A stretch of DNA of 64,000 bases from an uncultured Sunxiuqinia sp. Its GTDB lineage: Bacteria; Bacteroidota; Bacteroidia; Bacteroidales; Prolixibacteraceae. The stretch is from positions 1,302,001 through 1,366,000 of the forward strand of contig NZ_OY782770.1 in NCBI RefSeq assembly GCF_963678245.1, read 5' to 3'. The notes beneath the pieces are model-generated. The model was given only the letters and a program-made list of their open reading frames with translations, was not told where the DNA came from and ran no database searches. Each line of letters begins with the position of its first letter. The first letter of the stretch is position 1. A program made the position numbers and the translations under genes. Shown here in pieces: positions 1 through 8,540 of this stretch.

Positions 1-477
1 AATAATAATCAGGTTACTCGCAGATTTAAATTTAAATGTTACTGATTTGCGTCTCCGGTCTGTAAACTCAAAACGGTTTTTGCTAGGCTGAAATTTTATT
101 TTTTTCTCATAATCGACAGATTCCCGAAGCGGAACATAGTCGCGTACAACCAGAAGATTGTTTTCTATTTCGAAAATAAGATAGAAATCGTTCATGAGCT
201 TTTCCAGAACATCACGAATCGGCTTGTTCGAAACATTCAAAGTAATACTCTTTCCTTCAAGCAGTTCAGAATTATATGAATAGTCCAGGTCGAAGTAGTC
301 GCATATTTGCTCAATTACTTTAGACAGGGATTCATTTTCAGCATAAAGACTGATATTTTGATCCAGGATCGGATCTCCTTGCTTTTCTTCCTGAGCGTAG
401 ACTCGTGAAGGGAAATATATGATCAGTAAAATCAATATGAAAATTGAAGCACAGACCTCTATTTGTGTTGTTTTCAT
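1..477 (-). CDS. STN-domain TonB-dependent receptor, N-terminal part (runs off the window)
   Basis: An open frame of 159 codons runs from an ATG at 477 to the window edge without a stop. Residues 1-28 form a hydrophobic signal peptide ending near VYAQ. The next 80 or so residues (LSLVIEQ-like helix, then ITLNVSNKPIRDVLEKL) match the secretin/TonB short N-terminal (STN) fold that precedes the CarboxypepD-like and plug domains of SusC/FecA receptors. It starts 21 bases downstream of the FecR gene and follows a sigma gene, which is the usual order for a receptor controlled by transenvelope signalling. The barrel lies outside the window, so the substrate cannot be named; a stand-alone STN protein is a less likely alternative. 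Confidence 0.75.
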   Translation of the reverse strand, partial: MKTTQIEVCASIFILILLIIYFPSRVYAQEEKQGDPILDQNISLYAENESLSKVIEQICDYFDLDYSYNSELLEGKSITLNVSNKPIRDVLEKLMNDFYLIFEIENNLLVVRDYVPLRESVDYEKKIKFQPSKNRFEFTDRRRKSVTFKFKSASNLIII

Positions 478-498
478 AGCATAATTTGTTTTTAACGA

Positions 499-1506
499 TT
501 AGGCTTCTTTCTTCAATAAATAGTGCTCACCTGTTCTGGAAACCGATAATCCATGGGTCTCTGAGATAACTTTCAGAATGAAATCCAATGATTCTTCTTC
601 AAAATGAGCATTTAACAGCAGGTCGTTTAGACCAAGGTCGTTCAATTCAATTTGAACACGGTAGACTTTATTCAGTTGGCTGATGACTTCCTTCAATGAA
701 GTTTCACTAAAAACAAACGACCGTGTTTTCCACGCCAGATAGTTTGGATCGGCATTTAAGCTCTTGATCAGCTGTTTACTACCATTTTCGAAGGTTCCCT
801 TCTCTCCGGGATTAAGAAGAATCTGGGTTAAAGACTGTCCCATTTCATTTTTTGAAAACTGTACCTTCCCTGTAGCAACAATAACTTCAATCCTATCAAT
901 GCCCGGGTAAGCATTAACCGTAAAGCTGGTTCCCAGAACTTCAATAGTTACGTCACCGGCACGAATGATAAAGGGTTTGCTGGGATCAGGTGTTACTTCG
1001 AAAAAAGCTTCTCCTTCAATAGAAACTTCTCTTTTGCTACTCTCAAACTGATCGGGATAACTTATTTTTGAATCTCGATTTAGCGTTACAATCGTTCCAT
1101 CCGCCAATTCAACTTGTGAAAGCCCACTGTCGTCCACTTTAATTTCGGCTAAGGTTTGCCCGGAAAGCGGCTGCTTGCCAACGTAATAGGCGGCTGAAAC
1201 AACCAACAATGCAAGCACTGCGGCAGCAGCGATCTTCAGAGTTCGAAGAGTTACTATTCTAGACCCTGATCTGGCTTTTCGCCTATGAATCTGTGTGTTC
1301 ACCTTTGCGTAAGCCTTTGGTGTATTGTATTGCTTGATTTTAAAATAAAGATCAACGTTCTCAGACAATTCAGAGATTCGCTTTTTTTCTGCTTCATCAA
1401 CGAAAATGGATTCGACATCTTCCTTTCCCGGACTTGCCGGCTCTTCATAAAGTTGTCGGGCAAGCTGCTCCCAATCCTTCTGCGGTATGTTTTTGTTTGT
1501 TCCCAT
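499..1506 (-). CDS. FecR-family anti-sigma factor
   Basis: 335 residues. An N-terminal cytoplasmic part of about 85 residues is followed by one membrane segment (about 90-110, IAAAAVLALLVVSAAYYVG) and a periplasmic FecR domain with the family pattern VELADGTIVTLNRDSKISYP, then GEAFFEV and VLGTSFTVNAYP. The C-terminal part carries the STN-like DUF4974 region. In this family the protein holds an ECF sigma factor at the inner membrane and releases it when the partner outer-membrane receptor binds substrate. It sits 36 bases after the sigma gene and 21 before the receptor. Confidence 0.93.
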   Translation of the reverse strand: MGTNKNIPQKDWEQLARQLYEEPASPGKEDVESIFVDEAEKKRISELSENVDLYFKIKQYNTPKAYAKVNTQIHRRKARSGSRIVTLRTLKIAAAAVLALLVVSAAYYVGKQPLSGQTLAEIKVDDSGLSQVELADGTIVTLNRDSKISYPDQFESSKREVSIEGEAFFEVTPDPSKPFIIRAGDVTIEVLGTSFTVNAYPGIDRIEVIVATGKVQFSKNEMGQSLTQILLNPGEKGTFENGSKQLIKSLNADPNYLAWKTRSFVFSETSLKEVISQLNKVYRVQIELNDLGLNDLLLNAHFEEESLDFILKVISETHGLSVSRTGEHYLLKKEA

Positions 1507-1542
1507 CGTTAATAAGACAAAGCTGTACCGAATTACCCTTAA

Positions 1543-2127
1543 TTACCTTTGGTCAATTCTAAAAATGTGTAAGCCAATCCAATAGTCTTTATAATCTTCG
1601 AGCTTTGACCGCAATTGCTTTAAAGCCAACCCCATTTGAGCTTCCACTGTTTTAATCGAAATGCCCAGTTGTTCAGCTATTTCCTGATATTTCAACCCTT
1701 CTTCCCGACTTAGTTTAAAAATGTTACGTCGTTTTTCAGGCAAGGATTCAATGCTCTCGGCGATCTTTTCAGACAGACCGACTTCTAAAAAATAATCTGA
1801 TTCATTGATCTGCTGGTTGAAGTTTTCTTGGACAGATTGAACATGCTTATCCTTAATTTTCTCGTGCTGAAGATGATTTAAGCAGTGATTTTTGATGGAT
1901 CTAAACAAGTAATTCTTAACCGATGTGCCAATCGACAATTTTTGCCTTTTGCTCCAAAATTTCACAAAAAAGTCCTGGACAATTTCTTCGGCTTTTTCGT
2001 TATCCTTAAAAAATTGATTTGCAAATAAACATAGCGACGCGTAATAAGTATTGAAAATTGTTTCAAAGGCTTTTTCATCGCTTTGCCGAATTTGATCAAA
2101 TAGTCTTTTTTCTTCCTGTTCATTCAT
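1543..2127 (-). CDS. ECF RNA polymerase sigma factor (sigma-70 family)
   Basis: 194 residues with region 2 at about 20-90 (AFETIFNTYYASL, then EEIVQDFFVKFW) and region 4 at about 125-180 (LPEKRRNIFKLSREEGLKY, then EIAEQLGISIKTVEAQM, a helix-turn-helix). The pattern is that of the Bacteroidota FecI-like sigma-70 family paired with FecR. It is first in the minus-strand set sigma, FecR, receptor and should direct transcription of the receptor locus when released. Confidence 0.93.
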   Translation of the reverse strand: MNEQEEKRLFDQIRQSDEKAFETIFNTYYASLCLFANQFFKDNEKAEEIVQDFFVKFWSKRQKLSIGTSVKNYLFRSIKNHCLNHLQHEKIKDKHVQSVQENFNQQINESDYFLEVGLSEKIAESIESLPEKRRNIFKLSREEGLKYQEIAEQLGISIKTVEAQMGLALKQLRSKLEDYKDYWIGLHIFRIDQR

Positions 2128-2355
2128 TATTTAGTCCGTCAACAATGGGATAACTGCTTGCTAAGGTATCAAAAAATAAGATGCATGTGGAAGAAAATAC
2201 CCCTAAGCTGGCAAAAGAATTTTTGAAACAAATCTCACTTTCGAAAACCCCACTCCTCGAAAAAACCGCCTGCATTTAGCACAAAAATATTTTAGTTATT
2301 TAATTTATTTACAACACCTTAGTCAATATCGCACATTTTCAACTGTGCTAATTTG

Positions 2356-2843
2356 ATGAAAATGGGAAGCATAATAAAAAATTAATTCCAGGACTTGTAT
2401 TTGCCTTTATTCTTTCTGGAGTGGCTAATGCCCAAGACTACAACACGGGCATTGGTTTGCGAGGTGGTTTCTCAAATGGAGTAACCATCAAGCATTTCAT
2501 TAAACACGATACTGTCATTGAAGGAATTGTGACAACCCGGTGGAAAGGAATAAACTTAACAGGCCTGTATGAAATTCACAACGGAACAGCTACCGTTGAA
2601 GAACTTAGCTGGTATTATGGATTTGGCGGACACATCGGGTTTTGGGATGGTAACCGGGTTAATTGGGCTGACGACAATAATGCCTATACTGTCATTGGAA
2701 TTGATGGTATTTTTGGACTGGAGTATCATTTTGCCAGAGCTCCCATCTGCATTAGTGTCGATTGGAAGCCAACCTTCGACGTGATCGGGAATTCTGACTT
2801 TTGGGGTGATGGAGGAGCCATTTCGATCCGATATACTTTTTAG
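2356..2843 (+). pseudogene. small outer-membrane beta-barrel-like protein, signal peptide out of frame
   Basis: The mature part (from about 2421) reads AQDYNTGIGLRGGFSNG and ends in a beta-strand with terminal phenylalanine (SIRYTF), typical of small Bacteroidota outer-membrane barrels of about 140 residues. The matching signal peptide (MKMGSIIKKLIPGLVFAF...VANAQ) is present from an ATG at 2356 but in another frame. One additional A in the six-A run at 2376-2381 joins the two parts perfectly. Either the gene is recently broken, a base is missing from the assembly, or translation starts internally, for example at the GTG at 2421, which would leave no export signal. No substrate or partner can be inferred. 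Confidence 0.6.
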
Positions 2844-2864
2844 GGAAATATTATTCCGATTTTT

Positions 2865-2894
2865 TTTGAGCAGAAAAAAAATGTGTTACTTTTG
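2865..2894 (+). promoter_or_regulatory. Bacteroidota-type promoter of tRNA-Leu
   Basis: TTTG at 2865-2868 and TACTTTTG at 2887-2894 match the primary-sigma consensus TTTG / TAnnTTTG of Bacteroidota, with 18 bases between. The tRNA begins 14 bases further on. Confidence 0.7.
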
Positions 2895-2908
2895 CATCGC
2901 TAATTCAA

Positions 2909-2992
2909 GCCCGGGTGGCGGAATTGGTAGACGCGCTGGATTCAAAATCCAGTGATAGCAATATCGTGCGGGTTCGATTCCCGCCCCGGGTA
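2909..2992 (+). tRNA. tRNA-Leu(CAA)
   Basis: A class II tRNA with long variable arm. Acceptor arms are GCCCGGG and CCCGGGT. The D arm reads GCGGAATTGGTAGACGC, the anticodon stem CTGGA/TCCAG encloses loop TTCAAAA with anticodon CAA, and the T arm reads GCGGGTTCGATTCCCGC. CCA is not encoded (TACTA follows). Confidence 0.96.
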
Positions 2993-3017
2993 CTAGATGA
3001 AATACCAAACAACACCA

Positions 3018-3055
3018 AAAGCGCTTAAAATCAATGATTTAAGCGCTTTTTTTTA
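3018..3055 (+). terminator. Rho-independent terminator after tRNA-Leu
   Basis: AAAGCGCTTAAA and TTTAAGCGC form a 9-12 bp stem around a short loop, followed by a run of eight T. Confidence 0.85.
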
Positions 3056-3111
3056 AAAAAAATTGGGGGATTGGAAAAAATATTCAAGATTTGTGATTTA
3101 ATAAAATTGCT

Positions 3112-3405
3112 ATGAAGCCAGATCCCAAAGAACATCAGATTGAGCTTCTCCAGTTGATGTTGCCACCTGATATGTTTGATTATTTTGATATCATGAACGT
3201 ATCCTCTTCAGATAAAACGATAGATGTATTTCTTGATGAGAAGTACCACAAGCCAGAAAAGCACAAAGATGAAAAGTTGATCTCCAAAAGCTTTCACCAG
3301 TCAGTTATCATACAGGATTTTCCCATCCGTGACTGGGTCGTTTATTTTACATGTGAGATGCAGAAGATGGACTATCGAAAGTACGGGGGAAATAATAAGC
3401 AGTGA
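3112..3405 (+). pseudogene. ISAon1-type transposase N-terminal region, solitary fragment
   Basis: 97 residues with the pattern LLQLMLPPDMFDYFDI, then LDEKYHKPEKHKDEKLISK and FHQSVIIQDFPIRD. I recognise this as the small N-terminal reading frame that precedes the DDE transposase in ISAon1-type elements of Bacteroidota, where FH..(V/I)TIQDFPIRG is the conserved block. The catalytic part is missing: what follows is a terminator and an unrelated gene. It is best read as a relic of an insertion sequence next to tRNA-Leu; domestication as a small protein is possible. Confidence 0.65.
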
Positions 3406-3448
3406 GCTTGATGCAGTAGAAAAGGGCACGCGAATTGCGTAAAATAAA

Positions 3449-3475
3449 AGGCTGCTCTTTTGAGAAGAGCAGCCT
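3449..3475 (-). terminator. terminator of the SusCD/TlpA operon
   Basis: GGCTGCTCTT and AAGAGCAGCC form a 10 bp stem with a short loop. On the minus strand the stem is followed by TTTTATTTT, placing it just downstream of the TlpA-like gene. Confidence 0.8.
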
Positions 3476-3517
3476 CTGGAATTATTTATAATACAGATTA
3501 ATAACTTTTGCAGTTTT

Positions 3518-4654
3518 TTAATCAAAAAGCTCGGCAAGTTTTTTGTTTAATTCTTCGCCTCTTAAATTTTTGGCAACAATCTTTCCTTTAGGATCAATCA
3601 GGTAGTTTGTTGGCACTGCACGAACACCGTATAGCTGTGCTGCCTGATTGTTCCAGCCTTTCAAATCAGAAACATTTGTCCAGGTTAACCCATCGGTTTC
3701 AATGGCTTTAAACCAGGCCTGCTTTGTTCGCTCGTCGTCGAGCGAAATTCCAAGAATATCAAAGCCATTATCAGCGTACTTATCGTAGGCTTTCACCAAA
3801 TTCGGATTCTCACCACGACAGGGATGACACCATGAAGCCCAAAAATCGATCAACACATATTTTCCGCGATAATCGGACAAACTCACCGGATTATCATCCA
3901 CATCATCTTGGGTAAAATCAGGAGCGATATCGCCAATACTGGTGGTTTGAGCTGCTTGTAAACGCAAAACAAAGGCCTTGCCCGGCATTGTATTTTTTAC
4001 TTCTTCGCTTAAGTTATCGTATAATGCCTGTGTTTCAACCACATCAAAGTCTTGTCCGGTGCCGTCGCGCAAAGCCACAATACTGAAATAGCTATTTGGA
4101 TTTTCGCGGGCAAACTCAATTTGCTTGCGTTGGTGCTCCTCCATTAGTGCCTTGTATTTTTTATCCATCTCGACTTTAAATTCCGGATCTTTTTGTTGCT
4201 CAGGCGTTGCAGCGGCAAATAACTTGTTCATTTTGTCGGCCAATTGCATTACCGTACCACCGATCGCATCAACATAAGCGTTGTATTGATCGTTTACCGG
4301 AGAGTTGTAATATTTTACATTCTCCATGGTAGTGTCGGCTTCCATTTTTATGGATTCTTCGGCCACATAAAAATAGGTTGTAGTACCAAAAGTAGCCCCG
4401 TAAGATTTGCTTTGTCCAGTGTAGTCAACAATCATTCGGGCTGCGCCGGGTTCGTCGTTGGCAATGCCTTCGAATTTAAACTTGCCATTGGCTGTAGTTG
4501 TTGAATCGGAGTAGTTATCGTCGCCAACCATATAATCCAGATAGATTTTTGCAGGTTCGCTTAGGTGTTTGATTTGGCCTTCGATTGTAAATGTTTTTTG
4601 GGCGAAACCAAGTATTGGCAATAAGCCCAATAGGGCCATTATAATTTTCTTCAT
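3518..4654 (-). CDS. TlpA-like thiol-disulfide oxidoreductase with DUF4369 domain
   Basis: 378 residues. A signal peptide (MKKIIMALLGLLPILGFAQ) is followed by a DUF4369 beta-sandwich (about 20-130), a helical stretch, and a C-terminal thioredoxin domain (about 240-378) with active site WASWCHPC and the cis-proline loop VRAVPTNYLID. Such proteins reduce periplasmic or surface-exposed disulfides, or serve cytochrome and iron-related maturation. It is the last gene of the SusCD locus, 87 bases after the PKD-like lipoprotein gene, in an arrangement seen repeatedly in Bacteroidota. Its specific partner here is unknown. Confidence 0.9.
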   Translation of the reverse strand: MKKIIMALLGLLPILGFAQKTFTIEGQIKHLSEPAKIYLDYMVGDDNYSDSTTTANGKFKFEGIANDEPGAARMIVDYTGQSKSYGATFGTTTYFYVAEESIKMEADTTMENVKYYNSPVNDQYNAYVDAIGGTVMQLADKMNKLFAAATPEQQKDPEFKVEMDKKYKALMEEHQRKQIEFARENPNSYFSIVALRDGTGQDFDVVETQALYDNLSEEVKNTMPGKAFVLRLQAAQTTSIGDIAPDFTQDDVDDNPVSLSDYRGKYVLIDFWASWCHPCRGENPNLVKAYDKYADNGFDILGISLDDERTKQAWFKAIETDGLTWTNVSDLKGWNNQAAQLYGVRAVPTNYLIDPKGKIVAKNLRGEELNKKLAELFD

Positions 4655-4740
4655 TTAATAATTTTTATTTTTTTGAATTGAAATCGGATATAAAATATAA
4701 GCCGGGTGGCAACAACATATTTTGCCACCCAACTCGTTTA

Positions 4741-6153
4741 TTAATTCTTTTTCTCGTATAAATCAACCGGTTCTCCCTGCAAACCCGATATTTTCTCTTT
4801 GATATCGCCGTATTTTCCGGTGCTGATATCCAGGAAATAAAGGTTTCCTTCGGTACCTGCAACCAAAGTATTTTCTTCAGTTCCCAGTTTTATCATGCTA
4901 ACATTTCTGCCGCCAAAGTCAGTATCCAACGCACGAATTTCCTGGTTCAGTGGGTTGTAACGGTATACTTTATCGGCATGTGTAAAGTAAACAATCTCGG
5001 TATTGGTAAGCAGCCATTTTGTATTTTCATTAACCAAATCCTGACGCGGAAATTCGTTCTTCTCCAACACATTTATCATGGCCGGATTCATTGGAATAAC
5101 CCCAAATTTGTATTCGTAAACTTTGTCATCAGCATTGTCTTTGGCAAAAATGTAATTAACATCCATGCTAATCATTTCGAACGCATACAACTCAACATCC
5201 ATATTTTTCGGATCAAAAGCATCGCCGGTTACATTAAACGCATCGCCGTAGAAATTAGCTCCGCCATCGAAATAAGAAAGGTTGTTATTGGCTTGATCGT
5301 AGCCTAAATAATAAGCCTGACTGTACACAAACTGACTGGCTAAAGTATAATCTCCGGGAACCGGTGAGCCAAAAAATCCGTAAATAGGACTGATGTAATA
5401 AGTGCTTGATGCACCAATGTAAAGCTTTCCATTCACAATTCCGCTCATAACTCCGGCGGCCTGAGGGATAAAAGCCTGCGCATTGAGCGAACCTTCCTGG
5501 TCGTCGAAGAAATTCTCCCTGAAATATTTTATTCGCTGAAAGGTATTTACATCAATTTCAACTCCCGGATTTTCCTGGTCACCGCAAATAATCCAGTACC
5601 CCAAATAAGGAAGCCCCTGCATGTATTGATGTTGAATGGCAATCAATTGCCGTGGGTTATCGGGTAAGGACTCGTTATACATTTGCTCGTAAATATTGGA
5701 TTGCACGGTGCCGTCGGGTTTTACAAACGACAATTCGGCCTTTCCTCCAACCGAAGTTAAAACCGCAATGCCTTCTGAAAAATTGGCTTGTGCTGTGATA
5801 ATGAAATAATAAAAGTATTTCATTCCGTTTGCATTATTAACCACCGTTAAACGTGCATTGTAGGACTTGGTTTTCAGCCCAAAGAAAATGTTTAGCTCTT
5901 CGCCTTCGTAGGTAGCTTCGCGCACTTCGTCGGGAATAGAGATTTTCCACTCGTACGACAAGTCTTCTTTGTTACTGTACGAAATGGATGGCTTAATAAC
6001 CAACTGATCACCAACATTTACAAAGTACACGCTATCTAAACCCGTTACAACCGGATCTTCGGGAGCTGTGTAATCGTAATTCCCGAGGTCTTCAATACAA
6101 GACGTTGCAAACAACGCAAGGCCTGCAATCAGTATTACTAATATTTTTTTCAT
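4741..6153 (-). CDS. PKD-like family lipoprotein
   Basis: 470 residues. A lipoprotein signal has its lipobox at FATSC19, then IEDLGNYDYTAPEDP and a short Ig/PKD-like segment (about 40-125). A long beta-rich region with repeats such as GGKAELSFVKPDGT and GTEGNLYFLDIS follows and could form a propeller. I recognise it as the PKD-like family regularly found after SusD and DUF4843 genes. It lies 15 bases after the DUF4843 gene. It is probably a surface lipoprotein assisting the SusC/D transporter; the ligand is unknown. Confidence 0.8.
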   Translation of the reverse strand: MKKILVILIAGLALFATSCIEDLGNYDYTAPEDPVVTGLDSVYFVNVGDQLVIKPSISYSNKEDLSYEWKISIPDEVREATYEGEELNIFFGLKTKSYNARLTVVNNANGMKYFYYFIITAQANFSEGIAVLTSVGGKAELSFVKPDGTVQSNIYEQMYNESLPDNPRQLIAIQHQYMQGLPYLGYWIICGDQENPGVEIDVNTFQRIKYFRENFFDDQEGSLNAQAFIPQAAGVMSGIVNGKLYIGASSTYYISPIYGFFGSPVPGDYTLASQFVYSQAYYLGYDQANNNLSYFDGGANFYGDAFNVTGDAFDPKNMDVELYAFEMISMDVNYIFAKDNADDKVYEYKFGVIPMNPAMINVLEKNEFPRQDLVNENTKWLLTNTEIVYFTHADKVYRYNPLNQEIRALDTDFGGRNVSMIKLGTEENTLVAGTEGNLYFLDISTGKYGDIKEKISGLQGEPVDLYEKKN

Positions 6154-6168
6154 GTTTTGTTCCTTTTG

Positions 6169-6990
6169 TTAAATACTCTGTCCGTTTTCATCAATAAATT
6201 GGTACGAACCAGTACCTTCATCTTTCTTTAAAAGAATAACCTTTTCGGGTGTTTCTTTTAGGTAAAATTCGTAATCGCCGTTCTCTTTTTCTGTTAGCGC
6301 GTATTCAGGATTGTCGTCAACCCACGAAAAAGGATCAGAAACAAGTGCCGTGTACTGCGAAATATGATAAAGCGCCTCGGGAACCAGCAAATAAGCATCG
6401 GGGTCCGACATTATAGGCATATCGTTTGTTCCTGTTGAAATTAAAAACAACTGGTGCTTCACGCGCGAATATAATCCTAGTTGTCCCATCCAGAACGTCC
6501 ACCAATTGGGCTGCTCCAAACGGTTAGAAAACGATATTTCGGCATAATTTAAGTGCGGGAAATTTATCTGAAAATCGCTTGTTGCTTCCAGCTCAAAAGC
6601 CAGAGTTACTGTTTTTTCTGCCAGTCCAGGATCGGTGTTGTAAATAACAACCGGAACCAGAATCGCACCAGTATCGGCCGGCATTGTATATTCACTTTTA
6701 AATGGCTGGTAATGCAGTTCTGCCTCTGCGCTTGTTTCATCTGCTACCACTGCCATTTTAAATGTACGATCGTAATTTACTGTATTCCCCGAAATACGAA
6801 CGGGAACAAAAATGGTGTCTTCAACTTTTTCGGGCGTATAAGCAAACGAGTGAGAAATTACCCGGGCTGTGCTATCCTCATAATCCAGATAAATATTATC
6901 CTGTTCATGATAAACAAAGTCAGGATTTTCGCCACACGAACTTACCCCCAGAACAATTATTGTTATTATAAATAGTGTCCAATTTTTCAT
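6169..6990 (-). CDS. DUF4843 lipoprotein
   Basis: 273 residues. The lipobox is at GVSSC19 and is followed by NPDFVYHEQDNIYLDYED. A beta-sandwich core includes DTIFVPVRISGN and ILVPVVIYNTDP, ending with the block NWWTFWMGQLGLYS typical of DUF4843. This family is found almost only between SusD and PKD-like lipoprotein genes and is presumed to sit at the cell surface as part of the uptake complex. No enzymatic motif is visible. Confidence 0.85.
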   Translation of the reverse strand: MKNWTLFIITIIVLGVSSCGENPDFVYHEQDNIYLDYEDSTARVISHSFAYTPEKVEDTIFVPVRISGNTVNYDRTFKMAVVADETSAEAELHYQPFKSEYTMPADTGAILVPVVIYNTDPGLAEKTVTLAFELEATSDFQINFPHLNYAEISFSNRLEQPNWWTFWMGQLGLYSRVKHQLFLISTGTNDMPIMSDPDAYLLVPEALYHISQYTALVSDPFSWVDDNPEYALTEKENGDYEFYLKETPEKVILLKKDEGTGSYQFIDENGQSI

Positions 6991-7060
6991 ATGCTTAAAA
7001 ATGTTTGTTACTGTGATAAACCTTGATTTCCGGCATTAACCGGGTTAAATCGGGTTTATA

Positions 7061-8530
7061 CTAACGATTTCCAAATTCGATTTCATCCTCAGGAAGCGGA
7101 ATGTTAAATATTTCGGCGTCAGGACCATACGATGTGTTGTTCTGCCCGATAATAGTTGCATTTAGCCTTTTGTAAGCAAAAAACAGTTGGCCTTCGGCAA
7201 ACGTTTCTTTGCGGTATTCTTTCAATACCTCAGTAGTAAAATCGATATTCTCAGTGTCATCGCTCAACTCATTTCCAATTCCACGGTGAAAACGCAGTGT
7301 GTTTAAATACATCCAGGCTTTTCCCGGATCGGTACTGTACGCGCTTTCGGCAGCAATAAAATACATTTCGCCAAGCCGGATTCCGGGAATTACCAGTGGG
7401 TGCAAATTAATATCTTCGTCGCGCAAAAACTTGTTTATCTGGTAGCGCGAACCATCGTTGCTACTGGCTACTTGTGTAAACCAGGCTTTAAAACGGTAAT
7501 CTTCAGCTCCAACTCCTCCTACTTCGTAAAACGAGCGAGCGGCGTTGTAGTCGATATACTGGCCGGTAACAACACTGTTAAACCGGTTGTACAGGTTTGT
7601 CTCCTGCGCATCGGCATACCAGCCAAAAATTATTTCGCCATACATAATTCGATCTTTCAACTGCGGATCGGCTTCGAGCAAATCAGCAACATCTGCCCAT
7701 GGAAATTTATCCGAGTTTATTACGATTTCGGCATTTAATAATGCCTTTGGGTAGTCGGCAACATATAAATATACGCGCGCCAATTCGCCACAAACCGCAT
7801 AGTAATTTAAACGGTGTCTCCGGTTCCGGAAAAACAATAGCGGATTGTCGGTTTCCGTTACATCCTCTCCGCCCGGATACCCAACTACATATTCTTCAGT
7901 TATTATCAGATCGTTTTCCAATAACTCTTTTGCAGCTTCCAAATCGGCAATTGCAAGTGTACAAACCTCTGACACCGTTGATAATTCGGTTACTTTGTTG
8001 CTGTAACTTGTTACGTACGGAATGGCCGGATCAGCGGCTCCTGTCAAATACGAAGAACCAAACATACGAAGCATATCAAAATGCAGATAAGCCCTAAGCG
8101 CCAGTACTTCACCTTTTATCATTTTAAATTCATTTTCGCCAAACAGATTTTTTTGTTCGTCGATATTTTCGAGGATAAGGTTACAGTTGGCAATGGCGTT
8201 GTAGGCAGCGCCCCAAATGCCGTTGCGTCTGTTTTTAAAGTCCTGATCGGTGTATTCGTAAAGCGATGTTTTCTCGTAGTGCGTATAATCGTAAACGCTG
8301 TTCGAATAATTCTGCGCCAACACTCCGGGCGTGCCAACAGAAAACTCGCCACCGTACAAATCGGCTTGCGAACTCCGGGTGTAAATCCCGTTAAGTGCTT
8401 CGTAAAAACCTTCTCGTGTTGAAAACAATTCCTTTTCGCTCACCGATGCCTCAGGCTGAATGTCAAGCCACTCGTTGCACGAAGTCATCAGGAGTAATAA
8501 AATTGCTGTGTATAATAAATTTTTCATCAT
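7061..8530 (-). CDS. SusD/RagB-family nutrient-binding outer-membrane lipoprotein
   Basis: 489 residues. The lipobox is at LMTSC18, followed by NEWLDIQPEASVSEKELF, the characteristic SusD start. The N-terminal TPR-rich part reads FYEALNGIYTRS and ALRAYLHFDMLRMFG, and the C-terminal family block reads LNTLRFHRGI and KETFAEGQLFFAYKRL. SusD proteins form the lid of the SusC barrel and bind the imported ligand. It lies 10 bases downstream of the susC gene. No CAZyme or peptidase is nearby, and the DUF4843/PKD/TlpA companions argue against a simple polysaccharide locus; metal, heme or peptide uptake is possible. Confidence 0.95.
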   Translation of the reverse strand: MMKNLLYTAILLLLMTSCNEWLDIQPEASVSEKELFSTREGFYEALNGIYTRSSQADLYGGEFSVGTPGVLAQNYSNSVYDYTHYEKTSLYEYTDQDFKNRRNGIWGAAYNAIANCNLILENIDEQKNLFGENEFKMIKGEVLALRAYLHFDMLRMFGSSYLTGAADPAIPYVTSYSNKVTELSTVSEVCTLAIADLEAAKELLENDLIITEEYVVGYPGGEDVTETDNPLLFFRNRRHRLNYYAVCGELARVYLYVADYPKALLNAEIVINSDKFPWADVADLLEADPQLKDRIMYGEIIFGWYADAQETNLYNRFNSVVTGQYIDYNAARSFYEVGGVGAEDYRFKAWFTQVASSNDGSRYQINKFLRDEDINLHPLVIPGIRLGEMYFIAAESAYSTDPGKAWMYLNTLRFHRGIGNELSDDTENIDFTTEVLKEYRKETFAEGQLFFAYKRLNATIIGQNNTSYGPDAEIFNIPLPEDEIEFGNR

Positions 8531-8540
8531 CTAAATTCGT

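Noticed and set aside
1285-1512. Plus-strand frame opposite the FecR gene
   Set aside because: Cysteine-rich shadow of a clearly coding minus-strand gene.
3301-3537. Minus-strand frame over the ISAon1-type fragment
   Set aside because: Overlaps both the recognised plus-strand fragment and a terminator; no protein-like features.
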